Assembly: GCF_036898825.1 (NCBI RefSeq)
Contig: NZ_JARUND010000002.1
Coordinates: 4,154,001-4,218,000, forward strand
From: Streptomyces sp. B21-083
GTDB taxonomy: Bacteria > Actinomycetota > Actinomycetes > Streptomycetales > Streptomycetaceae
Direction: 5' to 3'
DNA: 64,000 nucleotides
This document shows positions 52,698 through 61,688 of this stretch, in pieces (positions within the stretch are counted from its first letter, which is position 1; the number at the start of each line of letters is the position of its first letter). The notes under the pieces were generated by a model that searched no databases, was not told the DNA's origin, and saw only the letters and a program-made list of their open reading frames with translations. The position numbers and the translations under genes were made by a program.

Positions 52698-53115
52698 GGT
52701 GATCGAGATGCCCACTGTTATTCGGGGATCAACCAATAGTGACCAGGGGCACTTAAAAAAGTGGCCAATATGCGGCATTAATAGACAGGAATCAGCCGAA
52801 GTGCGACAGCGAGGATTTGGGCCGACTTCGAACACTCAATCGACCCTGGCGTTGTGTGCGGAGACCACTAACCGGAATCCGAATAGAGCGAATCGGAACA
52901 CGGGATTCCAGAGTTGCCCCCGCGCCAGCCTCCGCCCCCATGCCGCCTGCCTCGATCAACCCTGTGGACGACCTCACCGGCAACGTTGGCGCGTGACCGT
53001 ACGCGAACTCCGCCTCGACCCCAGCGAGTCGCACCTGACGGACATCGCCCTGACCGGCGCGCACGCAGTGAACTACTCTCGCTGGAACGACAGTTGACCG
53101 CCAGGGGAGTGCAGG
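52698..53115. other. 418-bp intergenic region, AT-rich in its first half
   Basis: Bases about 52710-52905 are clearly less GC-rich than the surrounding genome (runs such as CACTTAAAAAAGTGG, ATTAATAGACAGG and GGCATTAATAGA). The element CACTT-AAAAA-AGTG type inverted repeat at about 52749-52763 is a possible operator. A short frame ending at 53097 was rejected. It is the divergent control region for the acyl-CoA oxidase and the DUF574 gene. Confidence 0.5.
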
Positions 53116-53919
53116 GTGACGCAGGACCAGGTCCGTATCGAGGGCATCGACACCAGTAGGCCGCACCCTGCCCGGATCTACGACTACCTGCTGGGCGGCA
53201 AGGACAACTACGAGGTCGACCAGCAGGCCGGCGACGCGCTCGCCGCCGCGGCGCCCGAGGTGCGGATCGGCCTGCGGGCCAACCGCGCCTTCATGCGACG
53301 CGCCGTTCGCCACGTGGTCGGCAGTGGCATACGTCAGATCCTCGACATCGGCACCGGGCTGCCCACCTCGCCCAATGTGCACGAGGTCGCCCAGGCGCTG
53401 GTGCCGGAGGTGCGGGTCGCCTACGTCGACAACGACCCGATCGTGAAGGCGCACGCCGACGCCCTGCTGAGCCTGACCGGCGGCGGGACCAGCACCGTGC
53501 TCGCCGATCTGCGCGACCCACGGGCCGTCCTGGACCACCCCGACGTCCGCCGGGTCATCGACTTCGACGAGCCGGTCGCCCTGTTCCTGGTCGCCGTCGT
53601 CCACTTCCTGGCCGCCGCGGAGAAGCCCGGGGAGATCGTCGCCACCCTGCGCGACGCGCTGCCGGCCGGAAGCTTCCTGGTCCTCTCGCACGCCACGGGC
53701 GACTTCGCGGACCGCACCGACGCCCAGGCCGAGTACAGCAGGAAGGCGACCTCCAGCCTGAACCTGCGCCCCCGCGCCGAGGTGGAACGGTTCTTCGACG
53801 GCTTCGAACTGCTCGAACCGGGCCTGACCCAGGTCCCGTTCTGGCGCCCGGACGCCCCACCGCCGGAGCGGTCCGAGGAGATCGGCATCTACGGGGGCGT
53901 GGCCCGCAAAACCGGGTGA
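53116..53919 (+). CDS. DUF574-type SAM-dependent methyltransferase
   Basis: 267 residues; GTG at 53116 with AGGGGAG about 8 nt upstream. DUF574/methyltransf_19 hallmarks: SRPHPARIYDYLLGGKDNYEVDQQAGDAL, RANRAFMRRAVRHV, ILDIGTGLPTSPNVHEVAQ (SAM motif I), VAYVDNDPIVKAHADALL, and the C-terminal LLEPGLTQVPFWRPD. Highly amplified in Streptomyces. Target unknown. A long near-perfect inverted repeat separates it from the convergent M15-like gene. Confidence 0.9.
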   Translation: MTQDQVRIEGIDTSRPHPARIYDYLLGGKDNYEVDQQAGDALAAAAPEVRIGLRANRAFMRRAVRHVVGSGIRQILDIGTGLPTSPNVHEVAQALVPEVRVAYVDNDPIVKAHADALLSLTGGGTSTVLADLRDPRAVLDHPDVRRVIDFDEPVALFLVAVVHFLAAAEKPGEIVATLRDALPAGSFLVLSHATGDFADRTDAQAEYSRKATSSLNLRPRAEVERFFDGFELLEPGLTQVPFWRPDAPPPERSEEIGIYGGVARKTG

Positions 53920-54029
53920 GAACCCACTTGATCACCCGTGCGGAAGAGCCGGGCACCGGGGAGGGTGAAGGTGCGGCCGTCGTGGCCGTAGCCGCTCTCC
54001 GTGGCACCCGGACATCGTCCCGGTCACCG

Positions 54030-54075
54030 AGCGGCGGCACCGCGCGGGAGACACCTCCCACGCGGTACCGCCGCT
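54030..54075. terminator. Long bidirectional terminator hairpin
   Basis: A 21-bp stem (AGCGGCGGCACCGCG at 54030-54044 against CGCGGTACCGCCGCT at 54061-54075, then GGGAG/CTCCC) with two mismatches closes on a 4-nt ACAC loop. It sits between the convergent genes ending at 53919 and 54110. Confidence 0.7.
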
Positions 54076-54109
54076 GTGGCGGCGCTCCGGTTTCCCCCGG
54101 CGGCGCGCC

Positions 54110-54793
54110 CTACCCGGCCCTGCGCGAGAACGCCCTCGCCTTCGCGCGCCGCTTCGTGTCGAACGCGTCGATCGAGCCCGCGCCCTCACCCGGACTGTTG
54201 TTCCAGCCGCGGATCTTTCGCGCGACGCCCTTCAGCTTCGGGTGGCCGGACCTGAGCGCGATCTCGAAGTGCGCCTCCTTCGGCGTGCCGAAGTCGCCGC
54301 CCCACCTCACCGCGCCGTCCAGCTCCGTGAGGATGTCCCGGACGATCACCAGCTCCTGCGGGTACAGGCCGCCCTTGGCGCCGACCGGGTACGCGTCCGG
54401 GCGGATCGCTATCGCCGTACCCGACAGGTAGTTGGACTCGTACCGCTGCCGGACCTGCAACCGGCCCTCGCCCGACGGCCTGTGGCCCTGCACGTCCCCT
54501 CTTCGGAGCTGGTCGATCTCGTAGTGGAAGCGGCGTGCCACGTGCAGCAGGAGCACAGACGCGTCGCCGTCGGCCAGTCGTACGGACTGGCCGCTGCCCT
54601 CGATGTCGTACTCCGTGGCCTCCGCCAGGACCGGCCAGCCGTTGGCCGACCTGTCCCCCTGCCATTCGCCGGTCGGCGCCGAGGCGGCGGCAGCGGACGC
54701 CGGACCGGCCGTCCCCACCGAACCCAGCACCACCGCGCCGGCCACCGCACCCGTCGCGCCGGCGAACCGGCGCCGCGACAACTCATTGACCAT
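54110..54793 (-). CDS. Tat-exported M15-type (D-Ala-D-Ala carboxypeptidase-like) protein with lost zinc ligands
   Basis: 227 residues; ATG at 54793, GGGGAAG upstream. Tat leader LSRRRFAGATGAVAGAVVLGSV ... PASAAAA. The C-terminal domain is M15_4/VanY-like, with VRWGGDFGTPKEAHFEI. M15 enzymes carry S-x-H-x2-G-x-A-x-D; here the equivalent is SNYLSGTAIA, so the zinc-binding His is Tyr and the Asp is Ala. The later His in EAHFE is kept. It is probably catalytically inactive, perhaps a cell-wall-binding or regulatory relative. Last gene of a three-gene cell-wall operon. Confidence 0.78.
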   Translation of the reverse strand: MVNELSRRRFAGATGAVAGAVVLGSVGTAGPASAAAASAPTGEWQGDRSANGWPVLAEATEYDIEGSGQSVRLADGDASVLLLHVARRFHYEIDQLRRGDVQGHRPSGEGRLQVRQRYESNYLSGTAIAIRPDAYPVGAKGGLYPQELVIVRDILTELDGAVRWGGDFGTPKEAHFEIALRSGHPKLKGVARKIRGWNNSPGEGAGSIDAFDTKRRAKARAFSRRAG

Positions 54794-54816
54794 CACGACT
54801 TCCCCCTGTTCGAGTT

Positions 54817-55185
54817 CTACGTGCTCTTCGAGTTCAATGTGCTCTTCGCCTTCTTCGATCTCTTCGCCGCGAGACGCGAGACCCCCGACCACACCCCGGC
54901 TCCCAGGGACAGGACGATCAGCAGCGTCAGGACGACGATGGCCGGGTTGACCCACACCGGGACGAGGTCGTAGTCGGCGTTGCACTTGTTGTGCATCGGG
55001 AACCACTGACCCGGCTCCCGCCAGTGCTCGGCGCGGTACTGCTCGTCCAGGGGCCGGCCGAGGGAGGCGCAGGTCTCGTCGATCTCGTGGCCGCCGGAGA
55101 ACATGCCGATGAAGTACGTGATCCCCAGCAGGAACGTGGAACCGACGGCCAGGGCCAGCCATGCCAGTGGGCCCAACCGGCGCAT
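54817..55185 (-). CDS. Two-helix membrane protein
   Basis: 122 residues; ATG at 55185, 3 bp after the stop of the DUF1906 gene. Helices at MRRLGPLAWLALAVGSTFLLGITYFIGMF and VNPAIVVLTLLIVLSLGAGVWSGV flank an extracellular loop of about 50 residues with several Cys and His (DETCASLGRPLDEQYRAEHWREP ... MHNKCNADYDLVPVWV). A Lys/Ser-rich tail follows. No family recognised. It probably anchors or exports its operon partners. Confidence 0.7.
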   Translation of the reverse strand: MRRLGPLAWLALAVGSTFLLGITYFIGMFSGGHEIDETCASLGRPLDEQYRAEHWREPGQWFPMHNKCNADYDLVPVWVNPAIVVLTLLIVLSLGAGVWSGVSRLAAKRSKKAKSTLNSKST

Positions 55186-55188
55186 CGT

Positions 55189-57615
55189 CTACTCCTTCTG
55201 TGCGCGCGCCGCTGCGCGAGACCTGGCTGCGCGTAGGTACGTGTCGTGGTTCTTCCGGTAGGTGGCCGCCATCCGCGACTCCTGGCCCGTGCGGGCGAGG
55301 AGCGTATCAACGAATCCCTGTTCGAACGGTTCCAGTTCGTCGTAACTCAGCATGGCGGGGAGCGTCTTGATGCCTCCCCGGACCGTGACCAGACCGACCT
55401 GTGCCGCGACGACCTCCTTGTCGTCCGATGCGGTGAGGATGTTGTGGGCCAGGAACTTGGCGTCCGTCGTGTTGCCGTTGAACCGGCCGTTCCAGTACCG
55501 CTGGAAGCGACTGAGGCCTCCGCCGCCGTTGTAGAGGTCGGTCACCGCGGTGACGATGTCCTTGCCGTTGTTGCGTACCGCGTCGGCCAGCAGCCAGGCG
55601 TCCGCGTCCTCGATCAGGTCGTTGAAGCCGAAGCTGGACGCCACGCCGACCTTCGCCAGCTTGGCCATCGCGAACGCGTGACCCGACGGGTAGGCGTCCG
55701 TGGCGTGGCGCCAGTCGGCGTAGAACGTCAGCAGGTCGCCGCCCCAGCCCGCGACGTCGCCCTCGTCGACGGAGCGCGGGTTGCTCGGCATCCATGCCAC
55801 GAAGTGGCCGTTCGTGGACGCCATCAGGTGCTCGGCGCCCAACTCGTATCCGGTGTAGGGGTCCTTGAAGCCCTCCATCACCGACATGCCCTTGCCGTTG
55901 GCGAAGTTGACGAACTCGCCGTCGTACGCGCCGATGAGGAAGTCCCAGTCGCCGCCGCCGTACGACTTGTGCCGCACGTACTCCATGACCAACTGGTTGG
56001 GGTTGCCCTTGCCGTACTCCTTGGCGATCTCCAGGAGGCGGGCGAGGTAGTTGATGAAGCCGTCGGCCGGGCCCGCCGCCTTGTTGACGGAGTCCTGGCC
56101 GGGGTCCGCGCCCGAGACGACATCGCGGTCCAGGTCGAAGACGTCCGACCCGTTGGTGACCCTGAACTCCTTGATCTGGTTGTAGGCCCAGTTCGCCGGG
56201 ATCGGGAATCCCAGGTTCCCGGAGAAGCCCCAGGACATGCCCGAGACGAACGAGTAGCGGGCGCCGGTCTGCTTCGTCACGTTCGTGCACACGTTCCGTG
56301 AGCCGTACACGCCGTGGATGTACCGCTTGCCGTTGTAGGCGAGGCCCGCGGCGACGCCGTGGAAGTAGGGCACGATCGCCGAGTCGATCTCCTCCTGGGT
56401 GGCGTCGTAGTCCACCGCGAAGTAGATCGTCGTACCCCGGTTGAAGCCGTAGCCAGAGGCCAGGGAGTGCGCGTTCAGGGCGTGCTGGTAGCCCGCCGTG
56501 TAGGTGAAGTCGGAGAGTTGGCGCGCGTTGTCCTGGTAGATCGGGAAGACCTTCAGGCCCGCGCCGAAGATCGTCGCGAGCTCGCCGGGCTTGATCTCCT
56601 TGTCCAGGGTCGAGCCCGGCGGGTCGTACAGATAGCGGCCCACCACCTGGTAGCCGTTGTCGCGCAGGTACTTGGCCCGGGACGCGGTGATCTCGAAGCG
56701 CGTGTCGCTGCCCGTCGCCGGTCGGTCCGCGTCGCCCATCGACACCAGGAGCTGGGCCCACGTCTGGTAGTCCGAGCGGCCCGAATCCGGCAGCTTGGAG
56801 AAGCGCTGGAAGATCTTCACCCACTCGACGAGGGTGGCGTTGAAGGTGTCGCGCCAGGTCGTCGGCGTGCCCGGGTCGCTGGTGCCGGAGGGCACCGGGG
56901 AGTTGAACACGCACGCGGCCGAGAACATCTCGACCAGGACGCCGGAGTCGCCCAGACCCAGGTTCTTCGTGCGCAGCGCGGCCTGGGTGGCGGGACCGAA
57001 GTTCCCGTTGGGCGTGGCGAGACCCAGCTCGTACTGGAGCCCGGTCATCAGCGCCTTCTGCACGTCACGGGAGTAGATCCCGTCGCACGGCCCGACGCTG
57101 AAGGCGCTCTTCTGCCAGTAACGGCCGTTGAGCCACCGCTGGATGGCCCGTATCTCGTCCGTACCGCCGGCGACCCCGACGTAGGCGTCCATGTTGAGGA
57201 TGCACTTGAACAGGGCCGGCGTGGTCTGACCGCCCGCGGTGCCCGTGCCGCCGTCGGGCAGGCCCATGTCGATGCGCATCGCCTTGACGGCCTCGGTGGT
57301 CACCGCGCCGTACTCGCCGTAGCCGTTGGCGCCCCAATACCCCTTGCAGAAGAGGCCGTGCTGGATGATGCGGACGATGTTGCTGTTTCCGCTCCAGCCG
57401 AACCCGATGTCGCCGATCGCCTGGAGCTTGGCCATCGTGCCGGGCCCGAAGCTGGCGACGACCGGGCTGATGCCCAACTCGTGCTGGAGCCCCATGATCA
57501 GGGAGTTCATGGTGGACCACCCGGTCCGGCCGGTCTCCGGGCACGCCGTGTAGCCGGAAACGCTCGCGTAGGTGGCGTTCACCCATTTCTGCGCGTCAAG
57601 AACTTTCTCGTCCAC
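55189..57615 (-). CDS. DUF1906 glycoside-hydrolase-like protein with peptidoglycan-binding-like repeats
   Basis: 808 residues; GTG at 57615 with GGGGAG about 9 nt upstream. No signal peptide is visible in the N-terminus (MDEKVLDAQKWVNATYASVSGY). Residues about 10-240 hold two peptidoglycan-binding-like units (GLQHELGISPVVASFGPGTMAKL and GLQYELGLATPNGNFGPATQAAL). DUF1906 (Rv2525c-like TIM barrel, about 305-520) carries FEITASRAKYLRDNGYQVVGRYLYDPPGS, IYFAVDYDATQEEID and GVYGSRNVC. The last 270 residues (WDFLIGAYDGEFVNF ... GDVAGWGGDLLTFYADW) form an unrecognised domain. It heads the operon with the two genes above. Confidence 0.8.
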   Translation of the reverse strand: MDEKVLDAQKWVNATYASVSGYTACPETGRTGWSTMNSLIMGLQHELGISPVVASFGPGTMAKLQAIGDIGFGWSGNSNIVRIIQHGLFCKGYWGANGYGEYGAVTTEAVKAMRIDMGLPDGGTGTAGGQTTPALFKCILNMDAYVGVAGGTDEIRAIQRWLNGRYWQKSAFSVGPCDGIYSRDVQKALMTGLQYELGLATPNGNFGPATQAALRTKNLGLGDSGVLVEMFSAACVFNSPVPSGTSDPGTPTTWRDTFNATLVEWVKIFQRFSKLPDSGRSDYQTWAQLLVSMGDADRPATGSDTRFEITASRAKYLRDNGYQVVGRYLYDPPGSTLDKEIKPGELATIFGAGLKVFPIYQDNARQLSDFTYTAGYQHALNAHSLASGYGFNRGTTIYFAVDYDATQEEIDSAIVPYFHGVAAGLAYNGKRYIHGVYGSRNVCTNVTKQTGARYSFVSGMSWGFSGNLGFPIPANWAYNQIKEFRVTNGSDVFDLDRDVVSGADPGQDSVNKAAGPADGFINYLARLLEIAKEYGKGNPNQLVMEYVRHKSYGGGDWDFLIGAYDGEFVNFANGKGMSVMEGFKDPYTGYELGAEHLMASTNGHFVAWMPSNPRSVDEGDVAGWGGDLLTFYADWRHATDAYPSGHAFAMAKLAKVGVASSFGFNDLIEDADAWLLADAVRNNGKDIVTAVTDLYNGGGGLSRFQRYWNGRFNGNTTDAKFLAHNILTASDDKEVVAAQVGLVTVRGGIKTLPAMLSYDELEPFEQGFVDTLLARTGQESRMAATYRKNHDTYLRAARSRAAARAQKE

Positions 57616-57941
57616 GATCTACTTCTCCCCCTATGGCCTCAACACCCGCTCGCGGCAGGGCTGATGGCACGAATGACGTACTGAACTGACGTAAGGAACT
57701 GGTGCAGGGAACTGGTGCAGGGAAGCGTTCGAAGCCGTCCTCCGGCCCAACCCAGCCGCCGAGGCCACCGTAGCGACCCCCCACCGCACCTACCTCCCCC
57801 TTCACCGCACGCGTGTGCGAGCGGCACATGAACGACTCCTACCAGGCACCGGCACCCGGGAAACAAGCACCGCGAAAGAAACCACAGCCCGCCGACCGCC
57901 CCGGCGCCTCACCCCGCCGGTCACACCGGTCACGCCGGTGA
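57616..57941. other. 326-bp intergenic stretch with a tandem repeat
   Basis: GGAACTGGTGCAG occurs twice head to tail at 57695-57707 and 57708-57720. No reading frame with codon bias or promoter of clear strength was seen. The area lies between the start of the DUF1906 operon and the end of the uvrA-like pseudogene. Confidence 0.55.
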
Positions 57942-59645
57942 TCAGCTCATCGCCCGTACGCCCTCCCGTAGAAACGCACCCGTCCGGGAACCCCTCGTCG
58001 GGCAAGTGGCCCCGTCTGCCGCCCGCGCCGCCTCCGCGATCTGCTCCGGCGTCCCCTCCGCCACCACGAGCCCGCCCCCGGCACCGCCCTCCGGGCCGAG
58101 GTCGATGATCCAGTCGGAGGCGCGCATGACATCGAGGTTGTGCTCGATCGTCACGACCGAGTGGCCCGCGTCGACGAGGCGTTGGAGTACGTCGAGCAGG
58201 CGCGCGGTGTCGGCGGCGTGCAGGCCGGTGGTCGGCTCGTCGAGGAGGTAGAGGGTACGTCCGGTCGCCCGGCGCCCCAACTCCTTGGCCAACTTGAGGC
58301 GTTGGGCCTCGCCTCCGGAGATGGTGGTGGCCGGCTGCCCCAGCGGAAGGTAGCCGAGCCCCACGTCCGAGAGCCGTTGCAGACGGGCGGCGATCTGCCG
58401 TACGCCCCGGAAGACGGTGAGCGCCTCGTCCACCGTGGCGGCCAGCACCTCGGCGATGTCGTGCCCCTCGAAGCGCACCGCGAGCACCTCACGGCGAAAC
58501 CGGCGCCCCCGGCAGCCCGGACACCGCACCTCCACCGCGGGCAGGAAGTGCATGTGCACGGCGAGCACACCGGCACCCTCGCACCGCTCGCAGCGCCCGC
58601 CGGGCACGTTGAAGGAGAAGGCGGCCGGAGTCAGCCCTCTCGACCGTGCCCCCTCCTGCGCGGCGAAGAGCTCCCTGACCGGGGTGAAGACATCCGCGTA
58701 TGTCGCCGCGTTGGAACGCGGGAGACGGCTGATCGGCTCCTGGTCGATCGTCACGACCTTGTCGAGGTGCTCCCAGCCGTCGATCCCGTCGCACGCCCCC
58801 GGCGATGCCGAAGGCGATGCGGATGACGCGCCGGACGCCGACAACGTCCTTGCCGCGTCCAGGCGTTGGTGTGCCGCCTTGCCCAGCACGTCCAGTATCA
58901 GCGTCGACTTGCCCGAGCCGGACGGCCCGGTGACCGTGACCAGCCGCCCGAGCGGAATCCGCACGGTGACGTCCCGGAGGTTGTGGGCGCGGGCCCCGCG
59001 AATCACCAACTCCGCGTCCGGCTCGGGGCGTTCCTTCCGTACGGGGTGCTGGAGCCGGCCCGACAGATACGCCCCGGTGACGGAACCCTCCGTCGACGCC
59101 ACCTCCTGCGGTGTTCCCTCGGCGACGACCCGGCCGCCGTCCCGGCCCGCGCCCGGACCGATGTCGATCACGTGGTCGGCGGCCCACAGCACGTCCAGGT
59201 CGTGCTCGATGACGAGGACCGTGTTGCCCAGGTCCCGCAGGCGGCGCAGTACGCCGACGAGGCGTGCCGTGTCGGCGGGGTGCAGTCCGATGGTCGGCTC
59301 GTCGAGGACGTACAGCATGCCGGTGAGGCCCGAGCCGAGCAGCGCGGCCAGGCGCAGCCGCTGGGACTCGCCCGCGGAGAGGCTGGTGCTCGACTGGTCG
59401 AGGGTCAGATAGCCCACCCCGGTGTCGACGAGCCGCCGTACCCGCTCCTCCAGGTCGGCGACGACCGGTTCGGCGAACCGCCACTCGTCGCCGGTGGAGA
59501 ACGCCCTCAACTCTGCCACCCAGTCCGCGAGTTCGTTGAGCGGCAGCCGGGCCGCGTCCGTGATGCCGAGTCCGTGCACGGTGACGGCCCGGCTCTCGTC
59601 ACGCAGCCGTGTCCCCGCGCACGCCCCGCAGGACTCCTTCAGCAT
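57942..59645 (-). pseudogene. 5'-truncated UvrA-like ABC ATPase
   Basis: Frame of 567 residues (open to about 59690), against roughly 750-950 for UvrA-type proteins. Present are the first nucleotide-binding domain's signature and Walker B (LSAGESQRLRLAALL, LYVLDEPTIGLH), the second P-loop (TVTGPSGSGKSTLILDV), a zinc knuckle (CERCEGAG ... CPGCRG), a second signature (ISGGEAQRLKLAKELG) and Walker B (LYLLDEPTTGLH). Missing is the N-terminal part with the first Walker A. It resembles the UvrA-like paralogues tied to drug resistance. The 5' end abuts a MerR fragment on the opposite strand, showing a rearrangement. The product could be made but should be defective. Confidence 0.75.
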
Positions 59646-59660
59646 CGAGCGTTCGGCCTT

Positions 59661-59933
59661 CTGCCGCAGCAGCGGACGGCACTGCGGGCCACCCGCGAGG
59701 CCCTGGAGGCGCTGGCCGGCCGACGGACCCCGGCGGCGACCGCGACCGACCTCCGCATCGGCGAGCTGGCCGCACTGCTCGGCGTACGGACGTCCGCGCT
59801 ACGGGTGTGGGAGGCGGCTGGGATGCTCACCCCGGCCCGCGAACGCGGCACGCGCTACCGGCAGTTCGGGCCCGACGACGTCCGCGGCGCCCGCCTGCTC
59901 CAGACCCTCCGACGCAGCCACTACCGTTCCTAG
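59661..59933 (+). pseudogene. MerR-family regulator fragment
   Basis: About 90 residues remain: a helical linker (TALRATREALEALAGRRTP) and a MerR helix-turn-helix (DLRIGELAALLGVRTSALRVWEAAGMLTPARERGTRYRQFGPDDV). It ends RRSHYRS where MerR proteins continue SHYPL. Both its N-terminal part and its C-terminal effector region are missing. The stop TAG shares CTAG (59930-59933) with the stop of the TnpB-related gene. It is truncated on the left by the uvrA-like remnant and on the right by the insertion element. Confidence 0.65.
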
Positions 59934-61633
59934 GGACTGAGCGGGAGTGAGTCCTGTTGCCAGGACTCATGCTCAGCCGAACGCCCCGGACGGTGTTGGG
60001 CGTTCTGGTTACCCGCGTTCGCTCCGCGTCCGGCGCCGACGGATCGTGTCCGTGGTCCGGGAATGCGGGGGCGGGTTCCCTCACGCCCAGGAACACGCCG
60101 ACCGGCCTGGACGGTCCGATGCCCCTGCTCATCACTCCGGTGAGCAGGGGGCGGTGTCGTCCGTCGCCGGATCGGGTGTCCCTGGGCGCGCCTTCCGATC
60201 GCCACGGCAGCAGCATCATGGCGAGTTGTCTTACAGGTGGTTGCGGTGAGGGGCTTCTGCCAGTGCTGGGCACCCCACCGGCTGGTGTAGGCGGGGTCCA
60301 CGGCGATGACCGCGATACCCGTCTGGTCGACCATCGAGGCCAGCCGGGCACGCAGCTTCCCGGTGGGCATGCCGGAGATCAGCTGCCGGAAACGCTTCCT
60401 GCGGCCGTGTTTCTCCCGGGTCTTCTCCGCGCCGAAGTCCAGGTCCTCGACCGCGATCGCCTTCACGCCGCACGTGCGGGCCCAGTGCAGGAGGCGGGTC
60501 AGGGCGTGACGGACCTGCGCGTCCCGATGCTCAGCGGTGCCCGACAGGTCGTAGAAAAAACGGCGCGGGACGCCAGTCGGGTTGCCGTGAATATCGAGGC
60601 GCCAAGCGGCCAGATGATCGGCGTTCATGTCGACGCCGATCACGCCGTGGGCGAGCGCGGCCTCCATCGGCACGGTCGGGGTGGGCGGGATCTGCCAGGA
60701 CGCGGTCACATACCAGCGGTCCCGGCCGGTATCCAGGTGGATGCGGTAGGCGATCGCCCGGTTCGCCGCGATGCGATCCGCCCACTCCTCGCCCCGGTGC
60801 GCGAACGTGACCTTGCAGGCGAGGACGTACCGGCCGTGCGGGGCGTTCGCCAGATACGCGAGCGGCGCGGGGAGCTTGATGCTCACCTCGCCGTCCGGGC
60901 TGATACGGATGGTCTCGTTGCCGTACCGCTTGCCGGACTCTCCGTCCGCCTGACAGAACCACCGCTCTGCCTCCCACCGCCCACGCCACTCAGGTTCCGT
61001 GAACCCGGCCTCGTCCAGGTGGTGGCGAGCCCGGGCCAGCCGCTTGCCGCCACGCACCACGTGCACGATGCCGGCCTCGCGGTCGGCCCGCGCGCCGGCC
61101 AGCCGGTCCTCCAGCACTCGCAGGCGCCGGGACTTCGCATGCCACTCCCGCTGGGACCGGTAGCCCCCGGGCGCCTTCTTCGTCCCCTTCTGCCCGATCG
61201 GCTGGGACAGGCGGCGCTCGATAGTGCGGACGCCCGCTTCCAGGGTCTGGACATGCGCCGACTGGCAGCGCCGGGCCAGCGCCCACTGGTCATGGGTGGC
61301 TTTGGTGATACTGCCCGCCCACCGCGACGACGACAGCGGCGTCAACTCCCGCTTCCGCCCCGCCCACGCCTCCCCGGAGTAGACCAAGGCGTCCCGGCAG
61401 CGTGTCTTGAGGTCCTTGGAAGCCAGCGACCCCAGATGCGCCCCCACCAGCCGCAGCACCTTCCCATCGCCCGGCGCCAGGTCTTTGAGGCGGGTCCGGA
61501 CGGCCACACCACTCGGACCGGACGCGACGAACGGCGCCGCGATACTCCTCAGCTCACCCACCCCGTCACCCCCACCCGAACCCGCCCGAAGATCCCGTCG
61601 CCGTGGGAAACGAACACCACCCGGGAAGGTCAC
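59930..61633 (-). CDS. TnpB-related RNA-guided nuclease-like protein (OrfB)
   Basis: 567 residues from GTG 61633, though the true start may be later (VAVRTRLKDLAPGDGKV is the first clear homology). RuvC-type motifs in order: GVIGVDMNADHLA (first Asp), KAIAVEDLDFGAEKTREKHGRRKRFRQLISG (Glu), and TTRHDAAAVAIGRRAQGH (final Asp). IAVDPAYTSRWGAQHW is typical. No Cys4 zinc finger is seen, as in the actinobacterial TnpB-related group. TnpB cuts DNA guided by an RNA from the element end. All three acidic residues remain, so activity is plausible. Confidence 0.8.
   Translation of the reverse strand: MTFPGGVRFPRRRDLRAGSGGGDGVGELRSIAAPFVASGPSGVAVRTRLKDLAPGDGKVLRLVGAHLGSLASKDLKTRCRDALVYSGEAWAGRKRELTPLSSSRWAGSITKATHDQWALARRCQSAHVQTLEAGVRTIERRLSQPIGQKGTKKAPGGYRSQREWHAKSRRLRVLEDRLAGARADREAGIVHVVRGGKRLARARHHLDEAGFTEPEWRGRWEAERWFCQADGESGKRYGNETIRISPDGEVSIKLPAPLAYLANAPHGRYVLACKVTFAHRGEEWADRIAANRAIAYRIHLDTGRDRWYVTASWQIPPTPTVPMEAALAHGVIGVDMNADHLAAWRLDIHGNPTGVPRRFFYDLSGTAEHRDAQVRHALTRLLHWARTCGVKAIAVEDLDFGAEKTREKHGRRKRFRQLISGMPTGKLRARLASMVDQTGIAVIAVDPAYTSRWGAQHWQKPLTATTCKTTRHDAAAVAIGRRAQGHPIRRRTTPPPAHRSDEQGHRTVQAGRRVPGREGTRPRIPGPRTRSVGAGRGANAGNQNAQHRPGRSAEHESWQQDSLPLSP
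59937..59976. repeat. Subterminal hairpin at the TnpB element right end
   Basis: CTGAGC (59937-59942) pairs with GCTCAG (59971-59976), and inside it TGAGTCCTG pairs with CAGGACTCA around TTGC, leaving a GGGA bulge on the left. Such hairpins mark IS200/IS605-type ends and could form part of the guide RNA scaffold. It overlaps the last codons of the TnpB-related gene. Confidence 0.6.
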
Positions 61634-61688
61634 GCATTCGATGAGAGAACGTCAGTTCCCGGTGAAACCGTACCGAGGGAGTCCCGCC

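Larger units (their letters stand above)
59925..61640 (-). mobile_element. TnpB-only insertion element (IS200/IS605-like)
   Basis: The element spans the TnpB-related gene and its flanks. The right end contains an imperfect hairpin at 59937-59976 next to the interrupted MerR gene. The left end is not clear and lies near 61640, close to the transglutaminase start. No transposase TnpA is present, so it is non-autonomous or mobilised in trans. Boundaries are approximate. Confidence 0.55.

Noticed and set aside
52993..53097. Short frame before the DUF574 gene
   Set aside because: About 34 residues with a GTG but no ribosome site or family match. It could be a leader peptide, but nothing supports that.
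61641..61688. ATG 16 codons upstream of the transglutaminase start
   Set aside because: The GTG at 61689 has a much better ribosome site, and family alignment from memory begins near there. The longer start remains possible.
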